Shown here: positions 6,957 through 14,923 of the stretch, piece by piece
Layout: the number at the start of each line of letters is the position of its first letter
How positions within the stretch are numbered: position 1 is the stretch's first letter
Source of the DNA: Micromonospora lupini
GTDB taxonomy: Bacteria; Actinomycetota; Actinomycetes; Mycobacteriales; Micromonosporaceae
Length of the DNA stretch: 64,000 nucleotides
Direction of reading: 5' to 3'
Assembly (NCBI RefSeq): GCF_026342015.1
Contig: NZ_JAPENL010000002.1
Span: forward strand, 1,555,001-1,619,000
The notes under the pieces: generated by a model
The model's database searches: none
What the model saw: the letters and a program-made list of their open reading frames with translations, nothing else
What the model was told of the DNA's origin: nothing
Translations under genes and position numbers: made by a program

Positions 6957-8018
6957 TCAGCGCACGAGACCCGCCAGGTGGGGTCGGCCGCGCGAGTCGT
7001 GCAGGGCGAACCCGCCGTCCGGCAGGAGGGCGAAGTTCACAGTGCTCGGCAGCGGTACGGGCAGCTTGAACGCCACCTCGACGGTGCAGGCGTCCGGCAG
7101 CCGGGTCTCCAGCGCCGCGAGGCAGCGCGCCTTGCTCCACATGCCGTGCGCGATCGGCCGGCGGAAGCCGAACAGCCGCGCCCCGAGCCGGGAGGTGTGG
7201 ATCGGGTTGTGGTCCCCGGAGACCCGCGCGTACTCCGTGCCGACGCGCGGCTCCACCCGCAAGCGGGCCGTGGCGGCCGGCGGCGCGGGACGTTCGCCCC
7301 GGTCGCGCTCGCCGGACTTGCGCTCCCGACCGAGGTACGTCGAGACGCCGCGCCACACCTCCTCCCCGTCGACCGAGCCGACAAGCACCACGTCCACCTG
7401 CCGCCCCCGGTCGTGTGGGCGCAGCTTCTCCGCGTACGTCGTGAAGTCGAGGGTCTCGTCGGCGGTGATCGGTCGGCGTGTGGTGATGCGGTTACCGACG
7501 TGCACCAGGCCGATCAGCGGGAGGGGAAAGCCCGGCGCGGTCATCAGTCGCAGGGCCAGCGGAAAGCCCAGGACGTGCGGGAACGTCGCGGGCAGCCGGT
7601 CGGTGAGCCGGAACCCGCAGACCCGGTCGTAGTCGGCCAGGTGCGCCCGGTCGGTCCGCACCCCGGCCACGGCGAACTCGACCGCCGGGAGGTCGCTCCC
7701 ACGCCGCCCACCGCCGAGGCCGGGCAGCGCGCCGAGCGCGGCTCGCCGGTACAGCGCGCCGGGCGCGGGCATCCGGGGCAGTTCGACGCGCGTCCGGCCA
7801 CCCGCGCCGGCCGGACCGTCACCGCCGAGGTCACTCGTCACCTCGGCCGCCGAAGCGGTCAGGTCGTGGGTCTGCTCGACGCTCAGGTCGGCACCGGCGG
7901 CTTGCGGCCGGCGGATCGCGTCAAGCGTCTCCCGCGACAGGATTTCGGTCGGGCCCTCGATCAGGTCGTGAACCGAGAGGTCGTCGGGTTCCCTCGCGGG
8001 CTCTCTCCTTCTCGCCAT
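6957..8018 (-). CDS. htdX: MaoC-like (R)-specific 3-hydroxyacyl dehydratase (HtdX-like)
   Basis: A 353-residue double hot-dog protein. The hydratase signature YARVSGDHNPIHTS sits in the C-terminal half with the catalytic Asp/His pair, followed by FRRPIAHGMWSKARC. It dehydrates (R)-3-hydroxyacyl thioesters in fatty-acid synthesis or remodelling. The same three-gene arrangement exists in Mycobacterium as Rv0241c (HtdX), Rv0242c (FabG4) and, divergently, Rv0243 (FadA2). The ATG at 8018 shares its A with the FabG4 stop (TGATG), fixing the start; the frame is open far upstream but there is only a shadow of the neighbouring gene. The first 60 residues are a variable, polar extension. Confidence 0.88.
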   Translation of the reverse strand: MARRREPAREPDDLSVHDLIEGPTEILSRETLDAIRRPQAAGADLSVEQTHDLTASAAEVTSDLGGDGPAGAGGRTRVELPRMPAPGALYRRAALGALPGLGGGRRGSDLPAVEFAVAGVRTDRAHLADYDRVCGFRLTDRLPATFPHVLGFPLALRLMTAPGFPLPLIGLVHVGNRITTRRPITADETLDFTTYAEKLRPHDRGRQVDVVLVGSVDGEEVWRGVSTYLGRERKSGERDRGERPAPPAATARLRVEPRVGTEYARVSGDHNPIHTSRLGARLFGFRRPIAHGMWSKARCLAALETRLPDACTVEVAFKLPVPLPSTVNFALLPDGGFALHDSRGRPHLAGLVR

Positions 8019-9373
8019 CACGCCCCCAGCAGGCTCTGGCCGCAGACCCGGACCACGTTGCCGCTGACCGCGCCGCTGGCCGGCCAGGCCAGCCAGCCGA
8101 TCGTCTCTGCCACGTCCTCCGGCAGACCGCCCTGCGCCAGGCTGTTCATCCGCCGGCCCGCCTCGCGGACCACAAGCGGGATGCGGGCGGTCATCCGGGT
8201 CTCGATGAAGCCGGGGGCGACCGCGTTGACGCTGATGTTCCGGGCGCGTAGGGCCGGGGCGAGCGAGTCGACCAGGCCGATGACGCCGGCCTTGCTTGTG
8301 GCGTAGTTGGTCTGCCCCCGGTTGCCGGCGATCCCGGCGATCGAGGAGACGCCGACGATCCGTCCGCCGGTCGGGATCAGCTCCCGCTCCAGCAGCACGT
8401 CGTTGATCCGCTCCTGACTGGACAGGTTGACGTCGATGACCTGGTCCCACCGGTCGGCGTCCATCCGGCCGAGCGTCTTGTCCCGGGTGATGCCGGCGTT
8501 GTGCACCACCACATCGACCCGCCCGTGTCGGCTGGCCAGGTGATCGGCGAGCCGGGTCGGCGCGTCCGGCGCGGTCAGGTCGAGTTGGACCGCCGTACCG
8601 CCGATGTCGTTCGCCACCGCGGCGAGGGCGTCGCCGGCCGCCGGGACGTCCAGGGCGACCACCTGTGCGCCGTCGCGGGCGAGGACCCGGGCGAGGGCCG
8701 CTCCGATGCCCCGGGCGGCCCCGGTGACCAGCACGACCTGCCCGTCCAGCGGGCGGTCCCAGTCGGCCGGGGCGCTCGCCGCGCCGACGCCGACCCTGAT
8801 GACCTGCCCCGACACGTACGCGGACCGGCCGGAGAGCAGGAAGCGGACTGTCGATTCGAGGCTCGTGCGGGTGCCGGCGTCGTCGTCGCGACTTACCTGG
8901 ACGAGTTGGGCGGTGGTGCCCCGACCGAACTCCTTGCCGATGCTGCGGACCAGCCCTTCCAGGGCGCGCTGCGCTGTCGCCTCGCGGGGTGTCGGGCACT
9001 CGCCGGGCGGGGTGCCGAGCACGATCACCCGACCGCTGGGCAGCAGCGCCCGGGCCTGCGGGTGGAAGAAGTCGTAGAGCTGACGCAGCTGGGTCGAGTC
9101 GGTGATGCCCGTGGCGTCGTACACCAGGGCGCCGAAGCGGTCCTGCGGCGCGGCCGTGCCGGTGTCGCGCAGCTCGACCCCGGCGGCGGTCAGGATCGTG
9201 GTGACCGGCTCGGCGAGCCGGCCGCCGTCGGCCGCGCCGAGCAGGGCCGGCCCGGTCAGCAGCGGGTCGCCGGGGTGGTGTCGGCGCAGTCGCGGCGGGT
9301 CGGGCAGCCCGAGGCGCTTGACCAGCGCGCGGCCGGCGGCCGATTGGACGAAGCTCGCGTACCTGTCGGTCAT
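8018..9373 (-). CDS. fabG4: High-molecular-weight 3-oxoacyl reductase (FabG4-like)
   Basis: A 451-residue FabG4-type short-chain dehydrogenase, about twice the length of ordinary FabG. The N-terminal half (about 1-200) is a flavodoxin-like, non-catalytic domain. The C-terminal half is a classical SDR: VTGAARGIG cofactor loop, VHNAGITRD (NNAG position), active-site SSIAG with YATSKAG (Tyr-x3-Lys), and VAPGFIETRM. It reduces 3-oxoacyl-CoA or -ACP; the mycobacterial enzyme is NADH-dependent. It overlaps the downstream HtdX-like gene and is divergent (55 bp) from the FadA2-like thiolase, with which it would form a beta-ketothiolase/reductase/dehydratase set. Confidence 0.92.
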   Translation of the reverse strand: MTDRYASFVQSAAGRALVKRLGLPDPPRLRRHHPGDPLLTGPALLGAADGGRLAEPVTTILTAAGVELRDTGTAAPQDRFGALVYDATGITDSTQLRQLYDFFHPQARALLPSGRVIVLGTPPGECPTPREATAQRALEGLVRSIGKEFGRGTTAQLVQVSRDDDAGTRTSLESTVRFLLSGRSAYVSGQVIRVGVGAASAPADWDRPLDGQVVLVTGAARGIGAALARVLARDGAQVVALDVPAAGDALAAVANDIGGTAVQLDLTAPDAPTRLADHLASRHGRVDVVVHNAGITRDKTLGRMDADRWDQVIDVNLSSQERINDVLLERELIPTGGRIVGVSSIAGIAGNRGQTNYATSKAGVIGLVDSLAPALRARNISVNAVAPGFIETRMTARIPLVVREAGRRMNSLAQGGLPEDVAETIGWLAWPASGAVSGNVVRVCGQSLLGA

Positions 9374-9428
9374 GGGCGTAGCCTACTGGCGAGTAGGGTT
9401 CGAGCAACACTTGTCGAGGAGGCGGATC

Positions 9429-10721
9429 GTGCAGAGCATCCGGCGGGTCGCGGTCATCGGGGGCAACCGCATCCCCTTCGCCCGTTCCAACTCCCGCTAC
9501 GCGGACGCGTCGAACGCGGACCTGCTCGGCGCTGCGCTGGACGGTCTGATCGCCCGCTACGGGCTTGCCGGGCAGCGGGTCGGCGAGGTCGTGACCGGGG
9601 CGGTGCTCAAGCACTCCCGCGACTTCAACCTCACCCGCGAGGTGGTGCTCGGCTCCCGGCTCGACCCGCACACCCCCGCGTACGACATCCAGCAGGCCTG
9701 CGGCACAGGTCTGGAGGCGGCCATCCTGGTCGCCAACAAGATCGCCCTCGGTCAGCTCGACGTCGGCATCGCCGGCGGTGTCGACACCACCTCCGACGCC
9801 CCGCTCGCGGTCAACGAGCAGATGCGGCGCACGCTGCTCAAACTCAACTCGGCCCGGACGCTCGGCCAGCGGATGAAGATCGCCGCGAAGCTGCGCCCGC
9901 TCCAGCCGTTCACGCCGGAGATCCCGCGCAACGCCGAACCGCGTACCGGGCTGTCCATGGGTGACCACGCCGCCCGGACCGCGCTGCGCTGGCAGATCGA
10001 CAGGCGCTCCCAGGACGAGCTGGCGCTGCGCTCACACCAGCGCCTCGCCGCCGCGTACGACAGGGGCTTCTTCGACGACCTGATGACGCCGTACCTGGGG
10101 CTCAACCGGGATCAGAACCTGCGCCCGGACAGCAGCCTGGAGAAGCTCGGCTCGCTCAAGCCGGTCTTCGGCACCCGTGGCCCGGACGCCGAGCAGGCCA
10201 CCATGACCGCCGGCAACTCGTCGCCGCTCACCGACGGCGCGTCCACAGTGCTGCTCGCGTCGGAGGAGTGGGCGCGGGAACACAGCCTGCCGGTGCTGGC
10301 CTGGTTCAGCTGGTCGGAGACGGCGGCCGTGGACTTCGTGCACGGCGACGAGGGGCTGCTGATGGCCCCCGCGTACGCGGTGCCGCGGATGCTGGCCCGT
10401 GCCGGGCTGACGTTGCAGGACTTCGACTACTACGAGATCCACGAGGCGTTCGCCTCGCAGGTGCTGGCCACCCTCGCCGCCTGGGAGTCGCCGGAGTTCT
10501 GCAAGGACCGGCTCGGCCTGGACGCGCCGCTGGGCGCGATCGACACCGACCGGCTCAACGTCAACGGCTCGTCGCTCGCCGCCGGGCACCCGTTCGCCGC
10601 CACCGGGGGCCGGATCGTGGCCACGCTTGCCAAGCTGCTGGCCTCCAAGGGCGGCGGACGCGGGCTGATCTCCATCTGCGCGGCCGGCGGCCAGGGCGTG
10701 ACGGCGATCCTGGAGCGCTGA
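9429..10721 (+). CDS. fadA2: Acetyl-CoA acetyltransferase (FadA2-like thiolase)
   Basis: A 430-residue thiolase. The nucleophilic cysteine is in QQACGTGLEA, the catalytic His in YEIHEAFASQ and GHPFAATGGR, and the second cysteine in ISICAAGGQG, covering all thiolase signatures. It condenses or cleaves acetyl-CoA/3-ketoacyl-CoA. The GTG at 9429 is chosen because GAGGAGGCG stands just upstream and the protein then starts MQSIRRVAVIGG, typical of the family; the frame is open further 5' without family sequence. It is divergently transcribed from fabG4-htdX, the same synteny as Rv0243 in mycobacteria. Confidence 0.93.
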   Translation: MQSIRRVAVIGGNRIPFARSNSRYADASNADLLGAALDGLIARYGLAGQRVGEVVTGAVLKHSRDFNLTREVVLGSRLDPHTPAYDIQQACGTGLEAAILVANKIALGQLDVGIAGGVDTTSDAPLAVNEQMRRTLLKLNSARTLGQRMKIAAKLRPLQPFTPEIPRNAEPRTGLSMGDHAARTALRWQIDRRSQDELALRSHQRLAAAYDRGFFDDLMTPYLGLNRDQNLRPDSSLEKLGSLKPVFGTRGPDAEQATMTAGNSSPLTDGASTVLLASEEWAREHSLPVLAWFSWSETAAVDFVHGDEGLLMAPAYAVPRMLARAGLTLQDFDYYEIHEAFASQVLATLAAWESPEFCKDRLGLDAPLGAIDTDRLNVNGSSLAAGHPFAATGGRIVATLAKLLASKGGGRGLISICAAGGQGVTAILER

Positions 10722-10776
10722 TCGCTGGCCCGGCCCGGTCCGTGTGCTGGTCAGCACGTGCGGGACAATGAGGCAC

Positions 10777-12201
10777 GTGACGACGATCCCCAACGTGCTC
10801 GCCAACCGGTACGCCTCACCCGAGTTGGTCGCCCTCTGGTCGCCCGAGGAGAAGGTCCGGATGGAGCGGCGGCTCTGGCTCGCCGTGCTCCGCGCGCAGC
10901 GTGACCTGGGTGTGGCCGTCCCGGACGGCGTGGTCGAGGCGTACGAGCGGGTGCTCGACCAGGTCGACCTCGCCTCGATCGCGGAGCGGGAGCGGGTCAC
11001 CCGGCACGACGTCAAGGCCCGCATCGAGGAGTTCAGCGCGCTCGCCGGGCACGAGCACGTGCACAAGGGGATGACCTCCCGGGATCTCACCGAGAACGTC
11101 GAGCAGCTCCAGGTGCGCGCCTCGTTGGAGCTGATCCGGGACCGGGTGGTGGCGACCCTGGCCCGGTTGGCGTGGCTCGCGCACGAGCACTCCGAGCTGG
11201 TCATGACCGGCCGTTCGCACAACGTGGCCGCGCAGGCCACCACGCTGGGCAAGCGCTTCGCGTCGGCGGCGGAGGAGCTGCTCATCGCGTACGAGCGGTT
11301 GGAGGACCTGATCGCCCGCTATCCGCTGCGCGGGATCAAGGGGCCGGTCGGCACGTCCGCCGACCAGCTCGACCTCTTCGACGGCGACGCCGACAAGGTG
11401 GCCGAGCTGGAGCGTCGGGTCGCCGAGCACCTGGGCTTCGCGCGGGTGCTGGACAGCGTCGGGCAGGTCTACCCGCGCTCGTTGGACTTCGACGTGCTGT
11501 CGGCGCTGGCGCAGACCGCCGCCGCGCCGTCCTCGCTGGCCACCACGATCCGGCTGATGGTCGGTCAGGAGCTGGTGACCGAGGGCTTCAAGCCGGGCCA
11601 GGTCGGCTCCAGCGCGATGCCGCACAAGATGAACACCCGCTCGTCGGAGCGGGTGAACGGCTTCGCGGTGATCATCCGGGGTTACCTGTCGATGGTCGGC
11701 GAGCTGGCCGGTGACCAGTGGAACGAGGGGGACGTGTCCTGCTCGGTGGTCCGGCGGGTGGCCCTGCCGGATGCGTTCTTCGCCGCCGACGGGCTGTTCC
11801 AGACGTTCCTCACCGTGCTCGACGAGTTCGGCGCGTACCCGGCGGTGATCAACCGGGAGCTGGAGCGGTTCCTGCCCTTCCTGGCCACCACGAAGATCCT
11901 GGTGGCGGCGGTCCGGCGTGGCGTCGGCCGGGAGGTCGCGCACGAGGTGATCAAGGAGCACTCGGTCGCCGTGGCGCTTGCCATGCGCGAGAAGGGCGCC
12001 CCGGAGAACGACCTGTTCGACCGCTTGGCCGCCGACGGCCGCCTCGGCCTGTCCCGAGCCGACATCGACACCCTGGTCGCCGACCGCAGCGCCTTCGTAG
12101 GCGCCGCGAAGACCCAGGTGGAAGCGCTGACCCGCCGCATCACCACTGTGGTCGAAACCCATCCAAACGCGGCAACCTACAGCCCACCCCCGATCCTGTA
12201 A
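10777..12201 (+). CDS. purB: Adenylosuccinate lyase
   Basis: A 474-residue fumarase/aspartase-superfamily enzyme catalysing two purine steps: SAICAR to AICAR and adenylosuccinate to AMP. The family signature GSSAMPHKMN is present, with GMTSRDLTENVEQ and TGRSHNVAAQATTLGKR carrying the active-site residues. The GTG at 10777 (MTTIPNVLANRYAS) matches the usual N-terminus; an in-frame ATG at 10768 is the alternative. Length equals the actinobacterial norm. It is monocistronic, closed by the 21-bp palindrome at 12220-12275, and lies 1.7 kb before purSQL. Confidence 0.95.
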   Translation: MTTIPNVLANRYASPELVALWSPEEKVRMERRLWLAVLRAQRDLGVAVPDGVVEAYERVLDQVDLASIAERERVTRHDVKARIEEFSALAGHEHVHKGMTSRDLTENVEQLQVRASLELIRDRVVATLARLAWLAHEHSELVMTGRSHNVAAQATTLGKRFASAAEELLIAYERLEDLIARYPLRGIKGPVGTSADQLDLFDGDADKVAELERRVAEHLGFARVLDSVGQVYPRSLDFDVLSALAQTAAAPSSLATTIRLMVGQELVTEGFKPGQVGSSAMPHKMNTRSSERVNGFAVIIRGYLSMVGELAGDQWNEGDVSCSVVRRVALPDAFFAADGLFQTFLTVLDEFGAYPAVINRELERFLPFLATTKILVAAVRRGVGREVAHEVIKEHSVAVALAMREKGAPENDLFDRLAADGRLGLSRADIDTLVADRSAFVGAAKTQVEALTRRITTVVETHPNAATYSPPPIL

Positions 12202-12219
12202 CCGCCCCCCAGCTCTTGT

Positions 12220-12275
12220 TGATCAAGAGGTTTGCGTCATTTTCGATCTCCTGGATGACGCAAACCTCTTGATCA
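12220..12275. terminator. Long perfect palindrome, bidirectional terminator
   Basis: Two 21-nt arms pair perfectly: TGATCAAGAGGTTTGCGTCAT at 12220-12240 and its complement at 12255-12275 (first base excluded, 20 nt: GATCAAGAGGTTTGCGTCAT), with a 14-nt loop. It lies between the convergent purB and YbjQ-like genes. The arms are unusually AT-rich for this genome. I recall this word as a common intergenic palindrome in Micromonospora; that is memory, not a search. Confidence 0.75.
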
Positions 12276-12302
12276 CCGGGGCGGGGCGGGGTGGGGTGGG
12301 GG

Positions 12303-12761
12303 TTATTCGCCCGTTGGGGTTTCTGCTGCTGTTCGTAGGTTGGGGGCGCTCGCGGGTTCGGCGATGCCGCCGAGGGACTCGGCGAAGGCCGGGTCGGTGG
12401 CCGTCTCCGCCGCCACCGCCGGCTGGTCGGCCGGCATGACCTGGGCCATCGTGGGCACCGCGACAACCGCCGTGCCGTACGCGCAGATCTCCATCCACAT
12501 CTCGCCGCAGTCCCGGCTGTCGAAGCGCATGCCGATCACCGCGTTCGCGCCGAGCCGCAGTGCCTCCTCGCCGAGGCGGGTGACCGAGTCGGTACGCCAG
12601 CGGGTCAGGTTGTCAGGCGCCATCGGGTCGTACGCGCCACCGCGCAGGTTCTTGACCCCCTCGCGGTACGGGTTCCGCGTCCTGGCCATCGATGACACCA
12701 CCTCACCGAGAATCTGGCGGATCTCGTAGCCGGGCAGTTGCTCTGTCGTCACGACCAGCAC
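12303..12761 (-). CDS. YbjQ/UPF0145 family protein
   Basis: A 152-residue protein whose first 105 residues form a YbjQ (UPF0145) domain: TEQLPGYEIRQILGEV, RNPYREGVKNLRGG, ARRLGANAVIGMRFDS-type sequence and MEICAYGTAVVA. This pentameric fold is annotated as putative heavy-metal binding, but its function is not established. The C-terminal 45 residues are Ala/Pro-rich and probably disordered. The GTG at 12761 (MLVVTTEQLPG) is preferred over the upstream open frame because the domain begins there. It is convergent with purB. Confidence 0.82.
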   Translation of the reverse strand: MLVVTTEQLPGYEIRQILGEVVSSMARTRNPYREGVKNLRGGAYDPMAPDNLTRWRTDSVTRLGEEALRLGANAVIGMRFDSRDCGEMWMEICAYGTAVVAVPTMAQVMPADQPAVAAETATDPAFAESLGGIAEPASAPNLRTAAETPTGE

Positions 12762-12890
12762 GGTTCCGATGCTGTCAGGAGTTGCGCGACCCGATCGTGT
12801 GCCGTGTTCACCTGATCGGATGCTGCAAAACGACGCGGCGCGGACGGCCGGCACGAGGCCGACCATCCGCGCCGCCCCGGGCGCTAACCG

Positions 12891-13574
12891 TCAGACACCG
12901 GCCACCGAGGTGATCCAGGCCCTGTTGTACGCGACGCTGCCGTAGTTCTGGATGCTCTGCCCGTCGGCCGTGGAGGCCACGCCGACCTGCTGGCCGTTGT
13001 AGAACTGCGGCCCGCCCGAGTCGCCGCGCCAGGCATTGCCGTTGATCCGGCTGCTGCGGATCGCCTGCCCGCCGTACGCGTCGGTGACGTTGGTGCTTGT
13101 CACCTGGACGGTGGCGGTCTTGAGCTGGCTGGACGCGGAGCAGCCGCTGTAGCAGGTCATGCCCCACCCGTAGATCGAGTTGGTCGATCCGACGGGCGGG
13201 TTGCTGCTGGCCAGGGACACCGCCGAGGTGCTGACTGTGCTGGAGAGCCGCATGAGGGCCAGGTCGTTACGGGTGTAGGTGGCGCTGACGCTGCGGGTGA
13301 CCCCGCCCGAGGCGCGGTAGACGCTGCCGACCCGGACGGACATCGTGCCGCTGATGCAGTGTCGGGCGGTGAGCACCCACTGTGCGGCGATCACGCTGCC
13401 GGAGCAGGTGAACGAGCCGTTGCTCAGCACCGCGGCGGCCCAGGGGGCGGACGACACGGTGCTGCCGCCGATGATGGGCTGGGGACCGGCCGGGGCGGCG
13501 GACGCGCCGGACGCGGCGCCGAGGGCGCCGACGAGCGCGGTGCTGATCAGGGCGAGCAGGGGACGAACGCGCAT
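12891..13574 (-). CDS. Secreted trypsin-like serine protease (S1 family)
   Basis: A 227-residue secreted protease. A signal peptide (MRVRPLLALISTALVGALG, cleavage near ASA-AP) is followed by a very short propeptide and the mature start IIGGSTVSSAPWAA. The catalytic triad is visible: His in LTARHC, Asp in NDLALMRL and Ser in GDSGGPQF. Cysteine pairs flank the His and the CYSGC loop. The short mature domain is like Streptomyces trypsin/SGT-type enzymes. A good promoter lies 100-130 bp upstream on the same strand. It is divergent from purS. Confidence 0.93.
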   Translation of the reverse strand: MRVRPLLALISTALVGALGAASGASAAPAGPQPIIGGSTVSSAPWAAAVLSNGSFTCSGSVIAAQWVLTARHCISGTMSVRVGSVYRASGGVTRSVSATYTRNDLALMRLSSTVSTSAVSLASSNPPVGSTNSIYGWGMTCYSGCSASSQLKTATVQVTSTNVTDAYGGQAIRSSRINGNAWRGDSGGPQFYNGQQVGVASTADGQSIQNYGSVAYNRAWITSVAGV

Positions 13575-13672
13575 CGGTGGACTCCTTGGACGGGGCGGGC
13601 CCGGGGTCGCCGGGTGCCCGAGGACGACGGTGGGAGGTCCCCACCGCCGCTGACATCGAGTTATGTCGATGT

Positions 13673-13701
13673 ACTGTAGGGCCGACGAGCATCGTTTTCA
13701 A
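13673..13701 (-). promoter_or_regulatory. Sigma-70-type promoter for the protease gene
   Basis: On the minus strand, TTGAAA (13701-13696) and TACAGT (13678-13673) are separated by exactly 17 bp, about 100 bp upstream of the protease ATG. The 355-bp divergent gap 13575-13929 shows no gene; on the purS side I see only a weak TACGCT -10-like box at 13866. Confidence 0.55.
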
Positions 13702-13929
13702 GAAGGTCATCGAGATCAGGCAATGTAACGATTCGGCTACCCGGCGCGTCGTATATGCCCTGCTGGGGCCGCCTGTCCCGGCCCGCCGACCACCCTCGCC
13801 GCCGGTTATGTGGATCACTGCCTGAACTGCGCCCGGCCGGTGCGTCCGCGACGGTATCTGCCAGGTACGCTGGCTGCGCTCGCCCGTTGTGGGTCGGCAC
13901 CCAACTGCGTACACAGTCAGGAGTGCCCA

Positions 13930-14193
13930 GTGCCTCGCGTCGTCGTCGACGTCATGCTCAAGCCCGAGATCCTCGATCCGCAGGGCCAGGCCGTCGCAAA
14001 CGCGCTGCCCCGGCTCGGCGTCAGCGACGTCGCCTCAGTGCGGATCGGCCGGCGCATCGAGATCGACTTCACCGGTGAACCGGACCTGGACCGGGCCCGG
14101 GAGATCGCCGACAAGTTGCTCGCCAACCCGGTCATCGAGGACTTCACCGTCCGCCTGGTCGAGACCGACGAGACCGCGGACGCCCGCTCGTGA
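13930..14193 (+). CDS. purS: Phosphoribosylformylglycinamidine synthase subunit PurS
   Basis: An 87-residue PurS, the small bridging subunit of the three-part FGAM synthase, which dimerises and docks the glutaminase PurQ onto PurL. Family sequence starts at once (PRVVVDVMLKPEILDPQG) and includes IGRRIEIDF and ADKLLANPVIEDF. The GTG at 13930 fits the family length; the open frame upstream has no related sequence. The stop overlaps the purQ start as GTGA, giving equal-stoichiometry coupling. Confidence 0.95.
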   Translation: MPRVVVDVMLKPEILDPQGQAVANALPRLGVSDVASVRIGRRIEIDFTGEPDLDRAREIADKLLANPVIEDFTVRLVETDETADARS

Positions 14194-14873
14194 CCGCCCG
14201 GGTCGGTGTGGTCACCTTCCCCGGCTCTCTCGACGACGGGGATGCGGCCCGCGCCGTCCGGATCGCCGGCGCCGAGCCGGTCCGGCTCTGGCACGGTGAC
14301 CCGGATCTGCACGGTGTGGACGCGGTCGTGCTGCCCGGCGGCTTCTCCTACGGTGACTACCTGCGCTGCGGCGCCATCGCCCGGTTCGCCCCGGTGATGG
14401 AGACGCTCGTGGACGCCGCTCGGGGTGGGCTGCCGGTGCTCGGCATCTGCAACGGCTTCCAGATCCTCTGCGAGGCGCACCTGCTGCCCGGCGCGCTCAC
14501 CCGCAACCAGCACCTGCACTTCCGTAACCGGGACCAGGTCCTGCGCGTCGAGTCGGCAGGCACCGCGTGGACCAACGCGTTCCAGCCCGGCCAGGAGATC
14601 CTCATCCCGGTGAAGAACGGCGAGGGCTGCTACGTCGCCGACACCGCGACGCTTGACCAGCTCGAAGCCGAGGGCCGGGTCGTCGCGCGCTACGTCGGCG
14701 GCAACCCCAACGGGTCGCTGCGCGACATCGCGGCCATCACGAACTCTGCCGGCAACGTTGTCGGCATCATGCCGCACCCCGAGCACGCGGTGGAGGCGCT
14801 CACCGGCCCCTCGCTGGACGGCCTCGGCTTCTTCACCTCCGTCCTCAAGCACCTGGTCGGGGCACCCGCGTGA
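14190..14873 (+). CDS. purQ: Phosphoribosylformylglycinamidine synthase subunit PurQ (glutaminase)
   Basis: A 227-residue class I glutamine amidotransferase supplying ammonia to PurL. The nucleophile elbow is LGICNGFQ, and the His-Glu pair is in MPHPEHAVE. LPGGFSYGDYLR is also characteristic. The start GTG overlaps purS; the stop overlaps a GTG that opens a 17-codon mini-ORF leading into purL. Complete, normal length. Confidence 0.96.
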   Translation: MTARVGVVTFPGSLDDGDAARAVRIAGAEPVRLWHGDPDLHGVDAVVLPGGFSYGDYLRCGAIARFAPVMETLVDAARGGLPVLGICNGFQILCEAHLLPGALTRNQHLHFRNRDQVLRVESAGTAWTNAFQPGQEILIPVKNGEGCYVADTATLDQLEAEGRVVARYVGGNPNGSLRDIAAITNSAGNVVGIMPHPEHAVEALTGPSLDGLGFFTSVLKHLVGAPA

Positions 14874-14923
14874 GCGCGGGGAGTCGGTCGGGCGGGCACG
14901 AGCGCAGCGAGGAGAGGTCATGA
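14870..14923 (+). CDS. Bridging mini-ORF between purQ and purL (tentative)
   Basis: A 17-codon frame (VSAGSRSGGHERSEERS) opens on the GTG that overlaps the purQ stop (GTGA) and closes on a TGA that overlaps the purL ATG (ATGA). It contains an HERSEE stretch encoded by the Ser/Arg/Glu word seen before several starts in such genomes, which may merely be a ribosome-binding context. It would allow ribosomes to pass from purQ to purL without release. Whether a peptide is made is unknown. Confidence 0.3.
   Translation: MSAGSRSGGHERSEERS

Noticed and set aside
6957..9968. A single open frame of about 1000 codons read as a fusion of MaoC-like and other domains
   Set aside because: Only the part after ATG 8018 has family sequence; the rest is the out-of-frame shadow of the fabG4-like gene, which has its own strong SDR motifs.
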